13,038 bases of DNA from assembly GCA_022376515.1 (NCBI GenBank), contig WTXI01000589.1, positions 1 to 13,038 on the forward strand, read 5' to 3'. Shown one piece after another: positions 1-7,830 of this stretch. The notes below the pieces were generated by a model. The model saw nothing but the letters and a program-made list of their open reading frames with translations. It searched no databases and was not told the origin of the DNA. Origin of the DNA: Lactifluus volemus. Lineage: Eukaryota; Basidiomycota; Agaricomycetes; Russulales; Russulaceae. Position 1 is the stretch's first letter. Each line of letters opens with the position of its first letter. Position numbers and translations under genes: made by a program.

Positions 1-382
1 GTGCTAGCATCAAGAAAGTGTCGGTCTTGCATCACGAGCATTGGGATCTCTGAACACATGGTTGCGGTCTGATCAGCAGAAGGTAGGCGGCTCTTATCAT
101 GTTATACCTCATGTAGTAACTATTGGGTACAACTGCAGCAATTAGAGGTTGAGAATCTGTTCGTCTTGGTGGAGATGCGTTCGCTTTCGTGCGGTATTTC
201 GGGATGGCAATATCAAGAAGCGTCCCGCATATATATATATCTGCTCTCCCTTTCGCGCCATCCTCTTCCCGCATCGTCGAGCGCCATCTTCACCATTCCC
301 CCACACATTGATTTTGAAACGCGGACAGTTGTCTGATTGGCCAGCATTGGAAATGACGATTAAAGCTCACGATGGACCAGTC
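1..382 (+). repeat. Direct repeat, copy 1 (NLR linker segment)
   Basis: This segment matches 12656-13038 from GTGCTAGCATC through GGACCAGTCG. By eye the two agree at roughly 95%, with differences clustered near 17-18, 78, 102, 131-144, 168-175, 254 and 356-372. It encodes the stretch between NACHT and WD40 in the NLR family. Both copies share the same short T run where the reading frame breaks (about 289 and 12946). Confidence 0.95.
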
Positions 383-2140
383 GAGTCTGTTGTATTCTCG
401 CCAGATGGGCAGCGGATCGCATCAGCCTCGCGAGATCGCACGATTCGGGTGTGGGATGCTACAACAGGGGAAATTGTAGCGGGGCCTTTTACTGGACACA
501 GCAAATCGTTCTCTGTCGCATTCTCGCCAGACGGGAAACGCATCGCCTCGGCCTCGCAGGACTGCACGATTGCGTGTGGGATGCTGCAACAGGAGAGGTC
601 GTAGCGGGACCATTTACTGGACACGGTTGGGTCAGATGCGTGGCATTCTCACCGAACGGGAAACACATCGCCTCGGCCTCGGACGATCGCACGATCCGTG
701 TTTGGGATGCGCAACTGGAGAGGTCGTAGCAGGCCCATTTATTGGACACATCGACGTGGTCTACTGTGTTACATTCTCAAGAGACGGGCAATGTATCGCC
801 TCTGCCTCTAAAGATTGCACGATTCGCATGTGGGATGCTGCAACCGGAGAGGTCGTAGCGGGCCCGTTTACTGGACACACCGACGGTTAGTGTGTTGTAT
901 TCTCACCGGATGGGAAGCACGTCGCTTCGGCCTCGTACGATCGCACGATTCGTGTGTGGGATTCCGCAACAGGAGAGTCGTAGCAGGCCCATTTACTGGA
1001 CACACCGGTCCTATCTACTCTATTGCATTCTCACCGGACGGGCAAAGCATCACCTCGCCTCGATTGCACGATTTGCGTGTGGGACTCGGCAACAGGGCAG
1101 ATCGTAGCAGGGCCATTTACTGGACATACCGACACGATATTTTCTGTTGCACTTTCGCCGGACGGGCAGCGCATTGCCTCGGCCTCGTACGATCACAGTT
1201 GCGTGTGGGATGCCAAAAAGGAGAGGAAGGGTTCATTTACTGGACATACCCAATCCATCTTTTCTGTTGCAATCTCACCAGATGGGCAACGGATAGCCTC
1301 GGCCTCTGCAGATTGCACAGTTTGTGTGTGGGATGCCGCAACAGGAGAGGTCACAGCAGGCCCGTTTACTGGTCACACCGATTGGGTCATTTCTGTTCTT
1401 TCTCGCCTGAGGGCAGCGGATCGCCTCAGCCTCGCGAGATGGCACGATTCGTGTGTGGGATACTGCAACAGGAAATATTTCAGCAGGCCCATTTACCGGA
1501 CATACTGATATTATCTTCTCTGTTGCATTCTCGCCGGACGGACAACGCATCGCGTCGGCCTCGGAAGATCGCACAGTTCGTGTGTGGGATGCCATAACGG
1601 GAGAGGTTGTAGCGGGCCCGTTTACTGGACACACTGAGGGTGTCTGTTCTGTTGCATTCTCGCCAGACGGGAAACGCATCGCATCTTCCTCGAACGACTG
1701 CACGATTCGCATATGGGATGCTGCGACAGGAGATGCCATAGCAGGCCCGTTTACTGGTCACACTGGAGGGGTCCAATTTATTGCATTTTCACCAGATGGG
1801 CAGAGACTTGCCTCAGCCTCGTTCGATTGGACGATTCGTGTGTGGGATTCTGCGTCAGGACAAGTACTAGTGGGCCCATTTACTGGACACGCGAATGTCC
1901 TTAGGTCCGTTGGATTCTCACCTGACGGGCGGCGCATTGCTTCTGCCTCGGATGATCGCACCATCCGCTTGTGGGATTCTGCAACAGGGGTGGCCATAGC
2001 GGGCCCATTTATTGGACACACTGAGTTGGCCCTCTCCGCGTCATTCTCACCAGATGGGCAGCGGGTCATTTCGACCTCATATGATCGCACGATTCGCATG
2101 TGGGATGCCACAACAAAACAGGATGTTGTGAGCTCGTCTA
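361..2140 (+). repeat. Tandem ~129-bp WD40-encoding repeats (14 units)
   Basis: The junction encoding F-T/I-G-H recurs at about 491, 618, 748, 872, 994, 1122, 1240, 1369, 1495, 1623, 1752, 1880 and 2008, with a decayed one at 2140. The spacing is 118-130 bp; the short spacings coincide with the indels. Full units are 129 bp (43 codons). Framework positions are nearly constant, while the two or three residues after GH, the residue before S-V-A-F and the residues on either side of the D of SAS-x-D-x-T differ from unit to unit. Fourteen units would suit two seven-bladed propellers. Confidence 0.9.
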
Positions 2141-2475
2141 CCGGACTCACCCCATCGACTAATTCTGGTGCGTCTACTCTGAATGGGCAGCTTATCACCT
2201 CGACCTTACGAGATCACACGATTCATGTAGGGAAGCCCAGATTGGAAGATGTTGAGAAAGATCACTTTATGGACAATTTCCCGATCAATAATGATGGATG
2301 GATGTATGGGGTAGATGGAGAACTCCTTTTGTGGATTCCTCCGATTCACCGTCCATACCTTCATAAAGCCAACACAGTCTGGATTGCTGGCAAAGATAGC
2401 ACGGAGGTAGATCTCTCAAACTTTGTGTATGGATTAAATTGGGCTATGGTATACGTTCATAGTCCATCTAAATAG
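1453..2475 (+). CDS. Intact open stretch of NLR-A: WD40 repeats 10-14 plus tail
   Basis: This 340-residue open frame begins in mid-repeat (VWDTATGN) at a GTG, with no ATG until about 2098, so it is the downstream part of NLR-A and not a separate gene. It holds five full WD40 repeats, each 43 residues, with the framework [19 protein letters not shown] and the repeat junction AGPFTGH. A decayed repeat follows (TLNGQLITSTLRDHTIHV), then a roughly 80-residue tail ending YVHSPSK. The tail has the pattern GELLLWIPP...HRP and W-I-AGK...DLSNFV that closes many basidiomycete NACHT-WD40 proteins (recalled family knowledge). No indel is needed across 1 kb, in contrast to the preceding 1.1 kb. Confidence 0.87.
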   Translation: MWDTATGNISAGPFTGHTDIIFSVAFSPDGQRIASASEDRTVRVWDAITGEVVAGPFTGHTEGVCSVAFSPDGKRIASSSNDCTIRIWDAATGDAIAGPFTGHTGGVQFIAFSPDGQRLASASFDWTIRVWDSASGQVLVGPFTGHANVLRSVGFSPDGRRIASASDDRTIRLWDSATGVAIAGPFIGHTELALSASFSPDGQRVISTSYDRTIRMWDATTKQDVVSSSTGLTPSTNSGASTLNGQLITSTLRDHTIHVGKPRLEDVEKDHFMDNFPINNDGWMYGVDGELLLWIPPIHRPYLHKANTVWIAGKDSTEVDLSNFVYGLNWAMVYVHSPSK

Positions 2476-3540
2476 AGTCACATGTATATATGCAAACTCC
2501 GATTAGTGTATCGTACGAATTCAGGTAGCGCCAGCAACTCTGTCTGACATATGGCCAGTAGAATTTTCTTTCGATATTAGGTCAGGTACAGTCATTGCGG
2601 TAAACCCCACGGCATCCTAAAAGCAGTTAGATGCTTGTTTTCAGTTTACTAGCTCTCCACGGAGAACTTAGGCCATTTCCCAAAAGTTAAACTCTTCTCG
2701 GAGTGTCGGATGAGCCTGCTTTTTGTCTCTTGCTCTTTCTCTCTGAAGTCGCTAATGGCATCGTGTATTTCGTCTGAGACATCATTTTCTGGTTTGCAGA
2801 AGATACTGCAGCTGTCCAAAGACATCTAGAGATGGAGTAGTGTGTGTACCAAAGATTTATATGCATACAGTGACCCAACTTTCGTTACGCTGACCAATGC
2901 CACATACCCTTCCACTCCCAAGGCTCGGATCTGGTCTGGACTCTGGAAGCCCTGCAGGAAGTAAATGAGGGGAACAAGGTTCAATACTTAGCCGTCTGGT
3001 ATATTGATTATTTGAGAGGCGCATTGCACTGCACCTGAGCCAGGTCTTGCCTGTGCCATGCAGTTCTGTGGCCACCTGGTGAACCGTCTGAGGCTGCTCC
3101 TCCAACTGGCGTTCTTGACGGTTGCCATAGCATCAGTACGTTGAGGGACGCCGAGTGTTAGTGTCATGGAGTAGAATTTATGAGTGGACCAGAAATCAAG
3201 CTAGGGCGACAGAGAGCATGTATTGTGTAGGAGTCAGTATGACAACTGCAATTTTTATTTTGAACGACACGACGATGACATCAGGATTTAACAAACGAGT
3301 GGCTAGAGAAGCGGAAGTAAGAATGGCGGCCACGATCCTCTCCTTCCTACTCTTCCGCAAAGCAATCCTTCTCCTTCTAAATTATCAAACGCGCCATGTG
3401 TCTCCCAGGTTTCATTGAGATATCGGTGAACGAAGTCTTCTCGGAGCATAGAAAGTCAAGTTACGGCCCAGTCAGGCCCATACGTCAAAAATGAGAGCTG
3501 TCTCAGACAGCCCATGCGGACGGGATTGCCGTCAAAGACT
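2476..3540. other. Interval after NLR-A, mostly unassigned
   Basis: This is about 1.06 kb with no convincing plus-strand gene. The first 150 bp should hold the 3' UTR of NLR-A. The minus strand has two coding-like pieces: a 58-codon frame at 2649-2825, and around 2860-3110 a stretch readable only by changing frame (pieces such as VHQVATELHGTGKT and GFQSPDQIRALGVEG). An 87-codon plus-strand frame at 3155-3418 has no recognisable features. I see no RNA gene and no transposon ends. Confidence 0.5.
2649..2825 (-). CDS. Short minus-strand open frame, unknown (possible gene remnant)
   Basis: A 58-codon frame runs from ATG (complement of 2823-2825) to TAG (complement of 2649-2651). It begins MSLDSCSIFCKPEND, continues with a charged, helix-like stretch rich in E, K and D (SDFREKEQETKSR), and ends FGKWPKFSVES. 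The composition looks protein-like but I recognise no family. It could be the last exon of a decayed minus-strand gene that extends towards 3110, where other coding-like pieces lie in shifted frames. It could also be chance. Confidence 0.25.
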   Translation of the reverse strand: MSLDSCSIFCKPENDVSDEIHDAISDFREKEQETKSRLIRHSEKSLTFGKWPKFSVES

Positions 3541-3683
3541 CGGTGTATGCGGATGGTTTGGATGTCACGTGCAATCTTGAGGCCTTGTTGGACACGAGTC
3601 GACGAACCTGGATCACGGGCAAGCACGTTGAGACGGACATACTGTTGAGGACCATCTAAATACCGATCGCAGCTCTTCTCTGA
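3456..3683 (-). pseudogene. Minus-strand open frame without ATG start, unknown
   Basis: Between stop codons the minus strand is open for 75 codons, ending at TGA (complement of 3456-3458). Pieces read DRYLDGPQQYVRLNVLA, STRVQQGLKIARDIQTI and VFDGNPVRMGCLRQ. There is no ATG at its head, so if real it is the 3' exon of a larger gene or a fragment. Part of it (about 3550-3605) aligns with 6665-6720 in the second duplicated segment, where the best frame differs. Function unknown. Confidence 0.25.
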
Positions 3684-4103
3684 TCAGGTTTGAGAAAGGG
3701 TGGTACAGTACGTATCATAAAGTAATTAAATCTCTTATCGGACCTCAGAGCGGGAAAGAGAGACGAAACAGGTACGCGAAACTGCTGAGTTTGGTCGCGT
3801 TGAGCGATGTTCATTCGTCACTTGTCACCTATCCCGTCGTACGTTGCATGCACACATATACACGCACACCCATCCATTTCCTGTCCTCAAGGAAGATGCT
3901 ATCAACGCAATATATGACATTTGTGAAAACCAGACGTTCGTCGCTCGCCACACGCTATTCTATCCAATCCCAAAGAAACTTGGTCTTCCCCTCCCCGCTT
4001 CATCTCCTAGATGCGGATTGAAGGATACAAGGCTATTGTTCGAATGTCAGAGGAGCATCTTATATGGGTAGAGAGGACGTCTTGGTGCAGTTACTTCAGA
4101 GCG

Positions 4104-4217
4104 GTGGGTGCCACATTCTCTTAGTTTTCTTTTCCCTCCCTCCGGAAAAAGAATTGCACCTTAATTCATCGACGGTTTCCTCTAACCTCCTTTTTTTTTT
4201 TTCCCTTTTTTCATCAG
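4104..4217 (+). other. Intron of API5-like copy 1
   Basis: Donor GTGGGT, a long poly-T tract and acceptor CATCAG. Splicing joins CAG AGC G to AT GAA CCC, giving QSDEPTEVAVV, the expected API5 sequence. The counterpart in copy 2 is 7368-7498. Confidence 0.75.
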
Positions 4218-4442
4218 ATGAACCCACAGAGGTTGCGGTGGTCAATTGTCCAGCACCTCGAATTGGATTACGCTGAGCGTTCTCAGCGATCAAATCGTTC
4301 CTCCAGACAAACCCATCACTTGCGCACCCTGGTCGTGGCGTTCCTCGCAGAAGACGTGCGGAGGTCCCTCCTGACCAAGTTGCAGGGCCGAGGGAACATC
4401 TGCGCGGAGCAAGACCAAGCGCCGATAGACACCCTCCTCAAG

Positions 4443-4514
4443 GTGAGAGAGATCTGTCGTCCCTGATCAACTCTCTTCTGGCGCTGACGAGAGAGTTACG
4501 GGGGTTTCGCGCAG
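4443..4514 (+). other. Intron of API5-like copy 1
   Basis: Donor GTGAGA after CTC CTC AAG, a possible branch site GCTGACG, and acceptor GCGCAG. It is followed by a frame that soon reads ITRDILVFLPSFN. This intron and the exon after it are deleted from copy 2. Confidence 0.65.
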
Positions 4515-4874
4515 TCCGTGTCCACATTTAGTGGCGCCTCCGCCTCCGCCTCGAAGATTACGAGGGACATTTTGGTTTTCCTACCCTCCTTCAACAGTGG
4601 CCGACCGACTGGATGCGGGAACGAACTATTTCAGGCGTTCCTTGCGCAGGCTATGTCTTTGCTCAAGGTGGACCTCGCGCCGAGGCGGATCCCTGCGAGC
4701 CAAGAGCGGGCCTCAAACTGTGCGACTTGTGTCCCGCGAAAAAGGCGTGTTGGACCCTTTCAAGCTCTTGCGCTTCTACTGCTCGTGGCTTGCAGCCACC
4801 AGACGGGTCCAGAGTCGGATGAGCTCGTCTCAATGTGGTGTCAAGTTGTGGACCCATTGGCCATCATCCTTCTG

Positions 4875-4938
4875 GTACGTTGGTCCGAGACAGCCTGCTA
4901 CTCGGCACCACCTCTCATTTCCATTCTTTGCGATGCAG
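4875..4938 (+). other. Intron of API5-like copy 1
   Basis: Donor GTACGT and acceptor GATGCAG. The following exon begins GCT TCC ATT CGA ATA GCC. Copy 2 has the same intron at 7766-7830 with GACGCAG. Confidence 0.65.
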
Positions 4939-5363
4939 GCTTCCATTCGAATAGCCCCGTCAGATGTGCAGGCGTGGCGGTCGTGCGAAATGCTCTTGCG
5001 AACGAGTTAGCAGGTTGGTGGACCGTGACCTTGCGGTAAAGCTGACAGACGTGATCTTTTCTTTTTATTTCCTTTTTCTCTGTGTCCAGAGGAAGGAAGA
5101 GCAAACAAATTGGAACATTTCTGCTCACCTCGCTGATGAAAAACTGAACCCAGTCCAAAGGGATAGGAGATCTCAGCATAGTCAGCCCTTTTCTTGTTTT
5201 TTTTTTCCTCGCCTTGCTCACCAGTTTCTTGCTGTTCGTCTTGCTAGTCGTTGACCCAGCTAGTCCCCCAACCGTCCACACTTCCTGTAAAACCAAAACC
5301 GTCGCTGCTCAATTCCAGATATCCACCTTGTTGCTGACGTAATCCTGACCAAACAGACGAAGA

Positions 5364-5531
5364 GGATTCAAAGTGTACCGCAAGGACGGGAGGGAGCGCA
5401 GAGGCTATATATCAGAGGACAAGATGCATGATAACGATGTCAGCCCAGGGACACCTCTTTGCATTCTGCGGGCTCGGGTGCCTCTAGCCCTGGAAGCGGA
5501 GCGGAAGACGCCCTTCAGACGAAGTGGCTGA
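5364..5531 (+). pseudogene. Conserved 55-codon open block, copy 1 (unknown exon)
   Basis: A frame starting GFKVYRKDGRERRGY and running through KMHDNDVSPGTP to KTPFRRSG and TGA is open here and at 8286-8453, with identical length and no indels. This contrasts with the many indels around it. It may be the last exon of the API5-like gene or part of a neighbouring gene; I do not recognise the sequence. The two copies differ at 18 of 168 positions, 11 of them changing the residue, so protein constraint is not clearly shown. Confidence 0.4.
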
Positions 5532-6160
5532 GGACGACCACTGACGAGACACCTTCACTGTTACTGCGCATTGGAAACGTGGAATGTCATTCTCCAGGGC
5601 CACGCAGTCGACAGGCGTCGAACTCAAAGTCCTCACCGGCGCTCCAAGCTCAATCCTCGGATTCTTCAAGGCGGATATCCACCTGGAGGGTCCCCCGAGT
5701 TTTCGCTAGGGCTCAGTATCAAAGGGGCTGTGCGGTTACATTCACATTCTCTGCTTAAAAGAAAGGGGAACGGGACATAGGAGGATTCGTTAGTGATTCG
5801 TTCAGGGTCCTACAGCGGAGCGGATCTTCATCGTATACGGGACTATGTGGTTATGTGGTATCTCTTGCTTCTTTATTCCGTGCTGTGTGCCTTCTGCTGT
5901 TTGTATATCATGATTTATCAACAATTGGTTGAGATTTTGCTTCAACCTCGCGAGCATCCCTCACAAACCAACATACGGTACATCCGCATCCACGTCCACG
6001 TGCCAAAATCCCCAATTATTCTTACCAGTGTGCGAGTCGGTTGTGCATATATCCAAGATTTAAATGCGCGACGCGGATAACTTACAAGCTTACACTGCTT
6101 TCCGTTGGCTACTACGCACGTTTACGAATGTCATCACCCTCACAGAAAAAGTGCCGTGTA
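5532..6160 (+). other. Conserved block downstream of API5-like copy 1
   Basis: This aligns with 8454-9119. A frame near 5580-5700 reads FSRATQSTGVELKVLTGAP, and its counterpart reads FARAAHSTGVELKVPTGAS, so a short coding remnant is possible. From about 5780 the two copies differ by many small indels and no common frame survives, which fits UTR or intergenic DNA. Confidence 0.5.
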
Positions 6161-6448
6161 ATGGAGATGGCATTGACTCCGAGTCGGGTATACATCACAA
6201 TCGCATTCGTGGTAATCTTATTTGTTTTTGTTGAAGCTTTTCTTGTGAAAGATTTCTTACCTCTGGAAATATTCCGATCCGAGTCAGCGCTACCCCAACT
6301 TAGCCGACTCTGGTCCGCAATGTCCAGAATTTCCGCTCTATATCGACAAATGACCTCGATTTCCGCTCAACATCCGAGAGAACAGGCTTGTACGGTTTAC
6401 GTCGGAGACCGGGAAGACAGTTTACAAAAAAGAGTCGATGAGCATTGA
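6161..6448 (+). CDS. Candidate small membrane protein, 95 aa (uncertain)
   Basis: The frame opens with ATG GAG ATG and encodes one strongly hydrophobic helix at about residues 10-28 (VYITIAFVVILFVFVEAFL). A polar, serine-rich segment follows, ending in TGA at 6446-6448. It lies in the duplicated block just downstream of API5-like copy 1. In copy 2 a 52-bp deletion removes the start region and most of the helix, and further indels break the rest, so it is not conserved between copies. It may be a real small gene or chance in AT-rich upstream DNA. Confidence 0.22.
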   Translation: MEMALTPSRVYITIAFVVILFVFVEAFLVKDFLPLEIFRSESALPQLSRLWSAMSRISALYRQMTSISAQHPREQACTVYVGDREDSLQKRVDEH

Positions 6449-6485
6449 GAGGTTTCCCATTTTTCGGTTCCCCCACGGAAGTAAG

Positions 6486-6740
6486 TTATAGTAAAGCGGT
6501 GTGGGTGAACGGCCCGGGGAAGCGTAGGATTGCCCTGGCCGCCGATGACGAAGGCACGTCCTTCATCGGACTCCTCTGGCCTTCCGCAGCCAATCTCTCC
6601 TCCTCCTCGGCATCCAGAAACTCCTCCCAAATGGGCAATACACTCCAACAGTTTGAGGGACATGTCAATCTTCAAATTGAGGCCTGCAGCTGCAAGACAC
6701 GAGTCGATGAACCCGAGGGGCCGGTCTTGAAATGGAGATA
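6486..6740 (-). pseudogene. Minus-strand coding-like remnant, unknown
   Basis: Read from about 6740 downwards, one frame gives LGFIDSCLAAAGLNLKIDM and SLKLLECIAHLGG. Near 6615 the frame changes to EEFLDAEEEERLAAEGQ, continuing through SPMKDVPSSSAARAILRF to TAA (complement of 6486-6488). Both pieces have plausible protein composition, which suggests the C-terminal part of a minus-strand gene broken by one frameshift. Only the part around 6660-6720 has a counterpart in copy 1 (3545-3605). Family not recognised. Confidence 0.35.
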
Positions 6741-6865
6741 GCCAACTACGATTATTATACGGGCATGCACGTTGACATGTACAATCGGTAGGTATGGTTG
6801 TGATGACCAGTATATAGTTGAATACCGTCTAGAGATCGATCGCAGATTGAGAATCGTACATATAC

Positions 6866-6976
6866 ATATGATCAGTCAGAGCATGCTGCTCCAGCCCGAG
6901 GTCACTGGTACGTATTAAATCTCTTATCAGTTCTCAGGGCTTCCTCGCCTCAAAGTCTTCCCGGGGAAAGTGACAC
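6866..6976 (+). pseudogene. Stub of an NLR 5' end (C2 exon) ahead of API5-like copy 2
   Basis: CATGCTGCTCCAGCCCGAGG through the donor-like ACTGGTACGT matches the NLR-B exon 3/intron 3 junction (9696-9724), with a three-base insertion and about five mismatches. Further on, CTCAAAGTCTTCCCGGGGAA resembles the NLR-B stretch encoding LKSLPGKERR (9797-9830). The intervening intron and the LRAHNLPP codons are reduced to about 30 bp, too short to splice, and read-through meets TAA. The stub leads straight into API5-like coding sequence. Confidence 0.55.
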
Positions 6977-7216
6977 GAAACAGGAACGTGAAACTGCCGA
7001 GTTGTTTGGTCGCGCTTCTGTGCAACGTTCACCCGGTAAATTCTATATACAGAGAAAACATGCCTTAGAGCAGGCGATGAAACTTGTTCATTCTCCACAA
7101 ACTTCTCTCAAACGTCTGGCGGCGATGAATATTGCCAAGCTTTTCAAGGCGTTTCCTGACATCAATGCTATATTTGACCTTTGTGAAGACCATCATCCAG
7201 GTGTTCGTCGCTCGCG

Positions 7217-7267
7217 GTACGCTATCCCAAGAAACCTGATTTCCCCCTCCCCGCTTCATCTCACTAG
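7217..7267 (+). other. Intron of API5-like copy 2
   Basis: Donor GTACGC and acceptor CTCACTAG, followed by ATG CGA ATT GAA GGA TAC. The frames on the two sides are off by one, so a small indel is also present. In copy 1 the matching donor position reads CACACGC. Confidence 0.6.
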
Positions 7268-7367
7268 ATGCGAATTGAAGGATACAAAGCTATCGTTCGA
7301 ATATCAGAGGAGCAGCATAGATGGGTAGAGAGGAACGTGGACGTCTTGATGCACTTACTTCAGAGCG

Positions 7368-7498
7368 GTGGGTGCCACATTCTCCTACTTTTCACTTTGC
7401 CTTCCGACGGAAAAGAATTGCATCTTAATTCATCAACGATTCCCTCTTCCCTCCTTTTTTCCCTTTCCTTTCCTTTTTTTCTTTTCCTTTTTCATCAG
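7368..7498 (+). other. Intron of API5-like copy 2
   Basis: Donor GTGGGT, a pyrimidine tract rich in T and C, and acceptor CATCAG. It joins CAG AGC G to AT GAA CCC, giving QSDEPAEVAVVK. Confidence 0.75.
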
Positions 7499-7765
7499 AT
7501 GAACCCGCAGAGGTTGCGGTAGTCAAGGCTGCGCCATATCCAGCACCTCGAATTGGACTCCAAGATTACGCTGAGCGTTCTCTGCGATCGAATCGTCCCC
7601 CCAGACGAACCCATGGAAGGCGAGGTCAAGGTCACTTGCGCACGCTGGTCGGGGCGTTCCTCGAAGAAGACGCGCGGAGGCCCCTTCTGACGAAGTTGCA
7701 GGGCCGAGGGAACACCTGCGCGGAGCAAGAACAAGCGCTGATAGACACCCTCCTTCATCCTTCCG

Positions 7766-7830
7766 GTACGTTGGTCCGAGACAGCCTGCCCGTCGTCACC
7801 ACCTCTCATTTTCCATTATTTGCGACGCAG
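7766..7830 (+). other. Intron of API5-like copy 2
   Basis: Donor GTACGT and acceptor GACGCAG, followed by GCT TTC GTT CGA ATA GCC. It lies directly after the deletion junction. Confidence 0.65.

Larger units (their letters stand above)
1..2475 (+). pseudogene. NLR-A, 3' part: linker, WD40 repeats and C-terminal tail (frameshifted)
   Basis: This is the 3' portion of a fungal NLR/STAND receptor whose N-terminus and NACHT lie before the window. The linker is read in pieces: a frame near 174-290 gives [11 protein letters not shown] followed by [12 protein letters not shown], then after a one-base loss in a T run the frame gives [19 protein letters not shown]. Fourteen WD40 repeats follow from about 361 to 2140, then a degenerate fifteenth and the family tail (LLLWIPPIHRPYLHK, VWIAGKDSTEVDLSNFVYG), ending at TAA 2473-2475. 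Reading frame shifts are seen near 290, 550, 710, 975, 1055 and 1395-1420, and a TAG interrupts repeat 5 at 889-891. WD40 propellers in such receptors are ligand-recognition domains (family knowledge). As sequenced no full-length protein can be made. The alternative is a functional gene with assembly errors. Confidence 0.88.
3750..5260 (+). pseudogene. API5-like gene, copy 1 (decayed)
   Basis: This resembles apoptosis inhibitor 5 (API5/AAC-11), a HEAT-repeat nuclear protein that opposes apoptosis in animals; its role in fungi is poorly known. Pieces in order: ERETKQVRETAE near the start; EDAINAIYDICENQ at about 3891; GYKAIVRMSEEHLIWVER at about 4023; DEPTEVAVV after an intron; a leucine-rich stretch to TKLQGRGN; ITRDILVFLPSFNSGRP and FLAQAMSLLKVDLAP at 4548-4680; DPFKLLRFYC and DELVSMWCQVVDPLAIIL in shifted frames near 4750-4870; and possibly AHLADEK downstream. 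The segment encoding the first helical repeat, present in copy 2, is absent. The splice donor seen in copy 2 as GTACGC reads CACACGC here. Several frameshifts (for example a 7-bp loss at about 4075) make it non-functional as sequenced. Confidence 0.8.
3540..6480 (+). repeat. Segmental duplication, copy 1 (API5-like plus downstream block)
   Basis: This aligns in order with 6655-9362. Anchors are GACACGAGTCGA-GAACC at about 3591 and 6700, TTAAATCTCTTATC near 3730 and 6914, the API5-like exons and their introns, the 56-codon block at 5364/8286, GAGGATTCGTTA-TGATTCG at 5781/8700, and GAGAGGTTTCCCATTTTTCGG at 6447/9332. By eye identity is about 80-90% outside indels. Confidence 0.88.

Noticed and set aside
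226..237. (AT)6 microsatellite, also at 12884-12895
   Set aside because: It has the same length in both copies and encodes part of the conserved HIYISAL of the linker, so it is coding sequence.
149..350. The upstream part of the plus-strand frame starting at 149
   Set aside because: Before about 290 this frame is out of phase with the NLR linker; the family sequence ([11 protein letters not shown]) is in another frame.
361..2140. A CRISPR-like array from the regular repeats
   Set aside because: The repeats are 129-bp protein-coding WD40 units without separate spacers, in a fungal gene.
489..2198. Long minus-strand open frames across the WD40 region
   Set aside because: They are shadows of the repetitive plus-strand WD40 codons and show the same ~129-bp periodicity.
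2857..3105. P-loop (Walker A) in the minus-strand piece ELHGTGKT
   Set aside because: The first glycine of GxxxxGK[ST] is missing at the required spacing and no Walker B or NTPase context follows.
3496..3512. Short inverted repeat GCTGTCTCAGACAGC as a terminator hairpin
   Set aside because: The loop would be one base, the region appears eukaryotic, and no transcript is known to end there.
5034..5296. Lysine-rich minus-strand frames near 5200 and 8100
   Set aside because: Their lysine runs come from poly-T tracts, typical of intron or spacer pyrimidine tracts on the plus strand.
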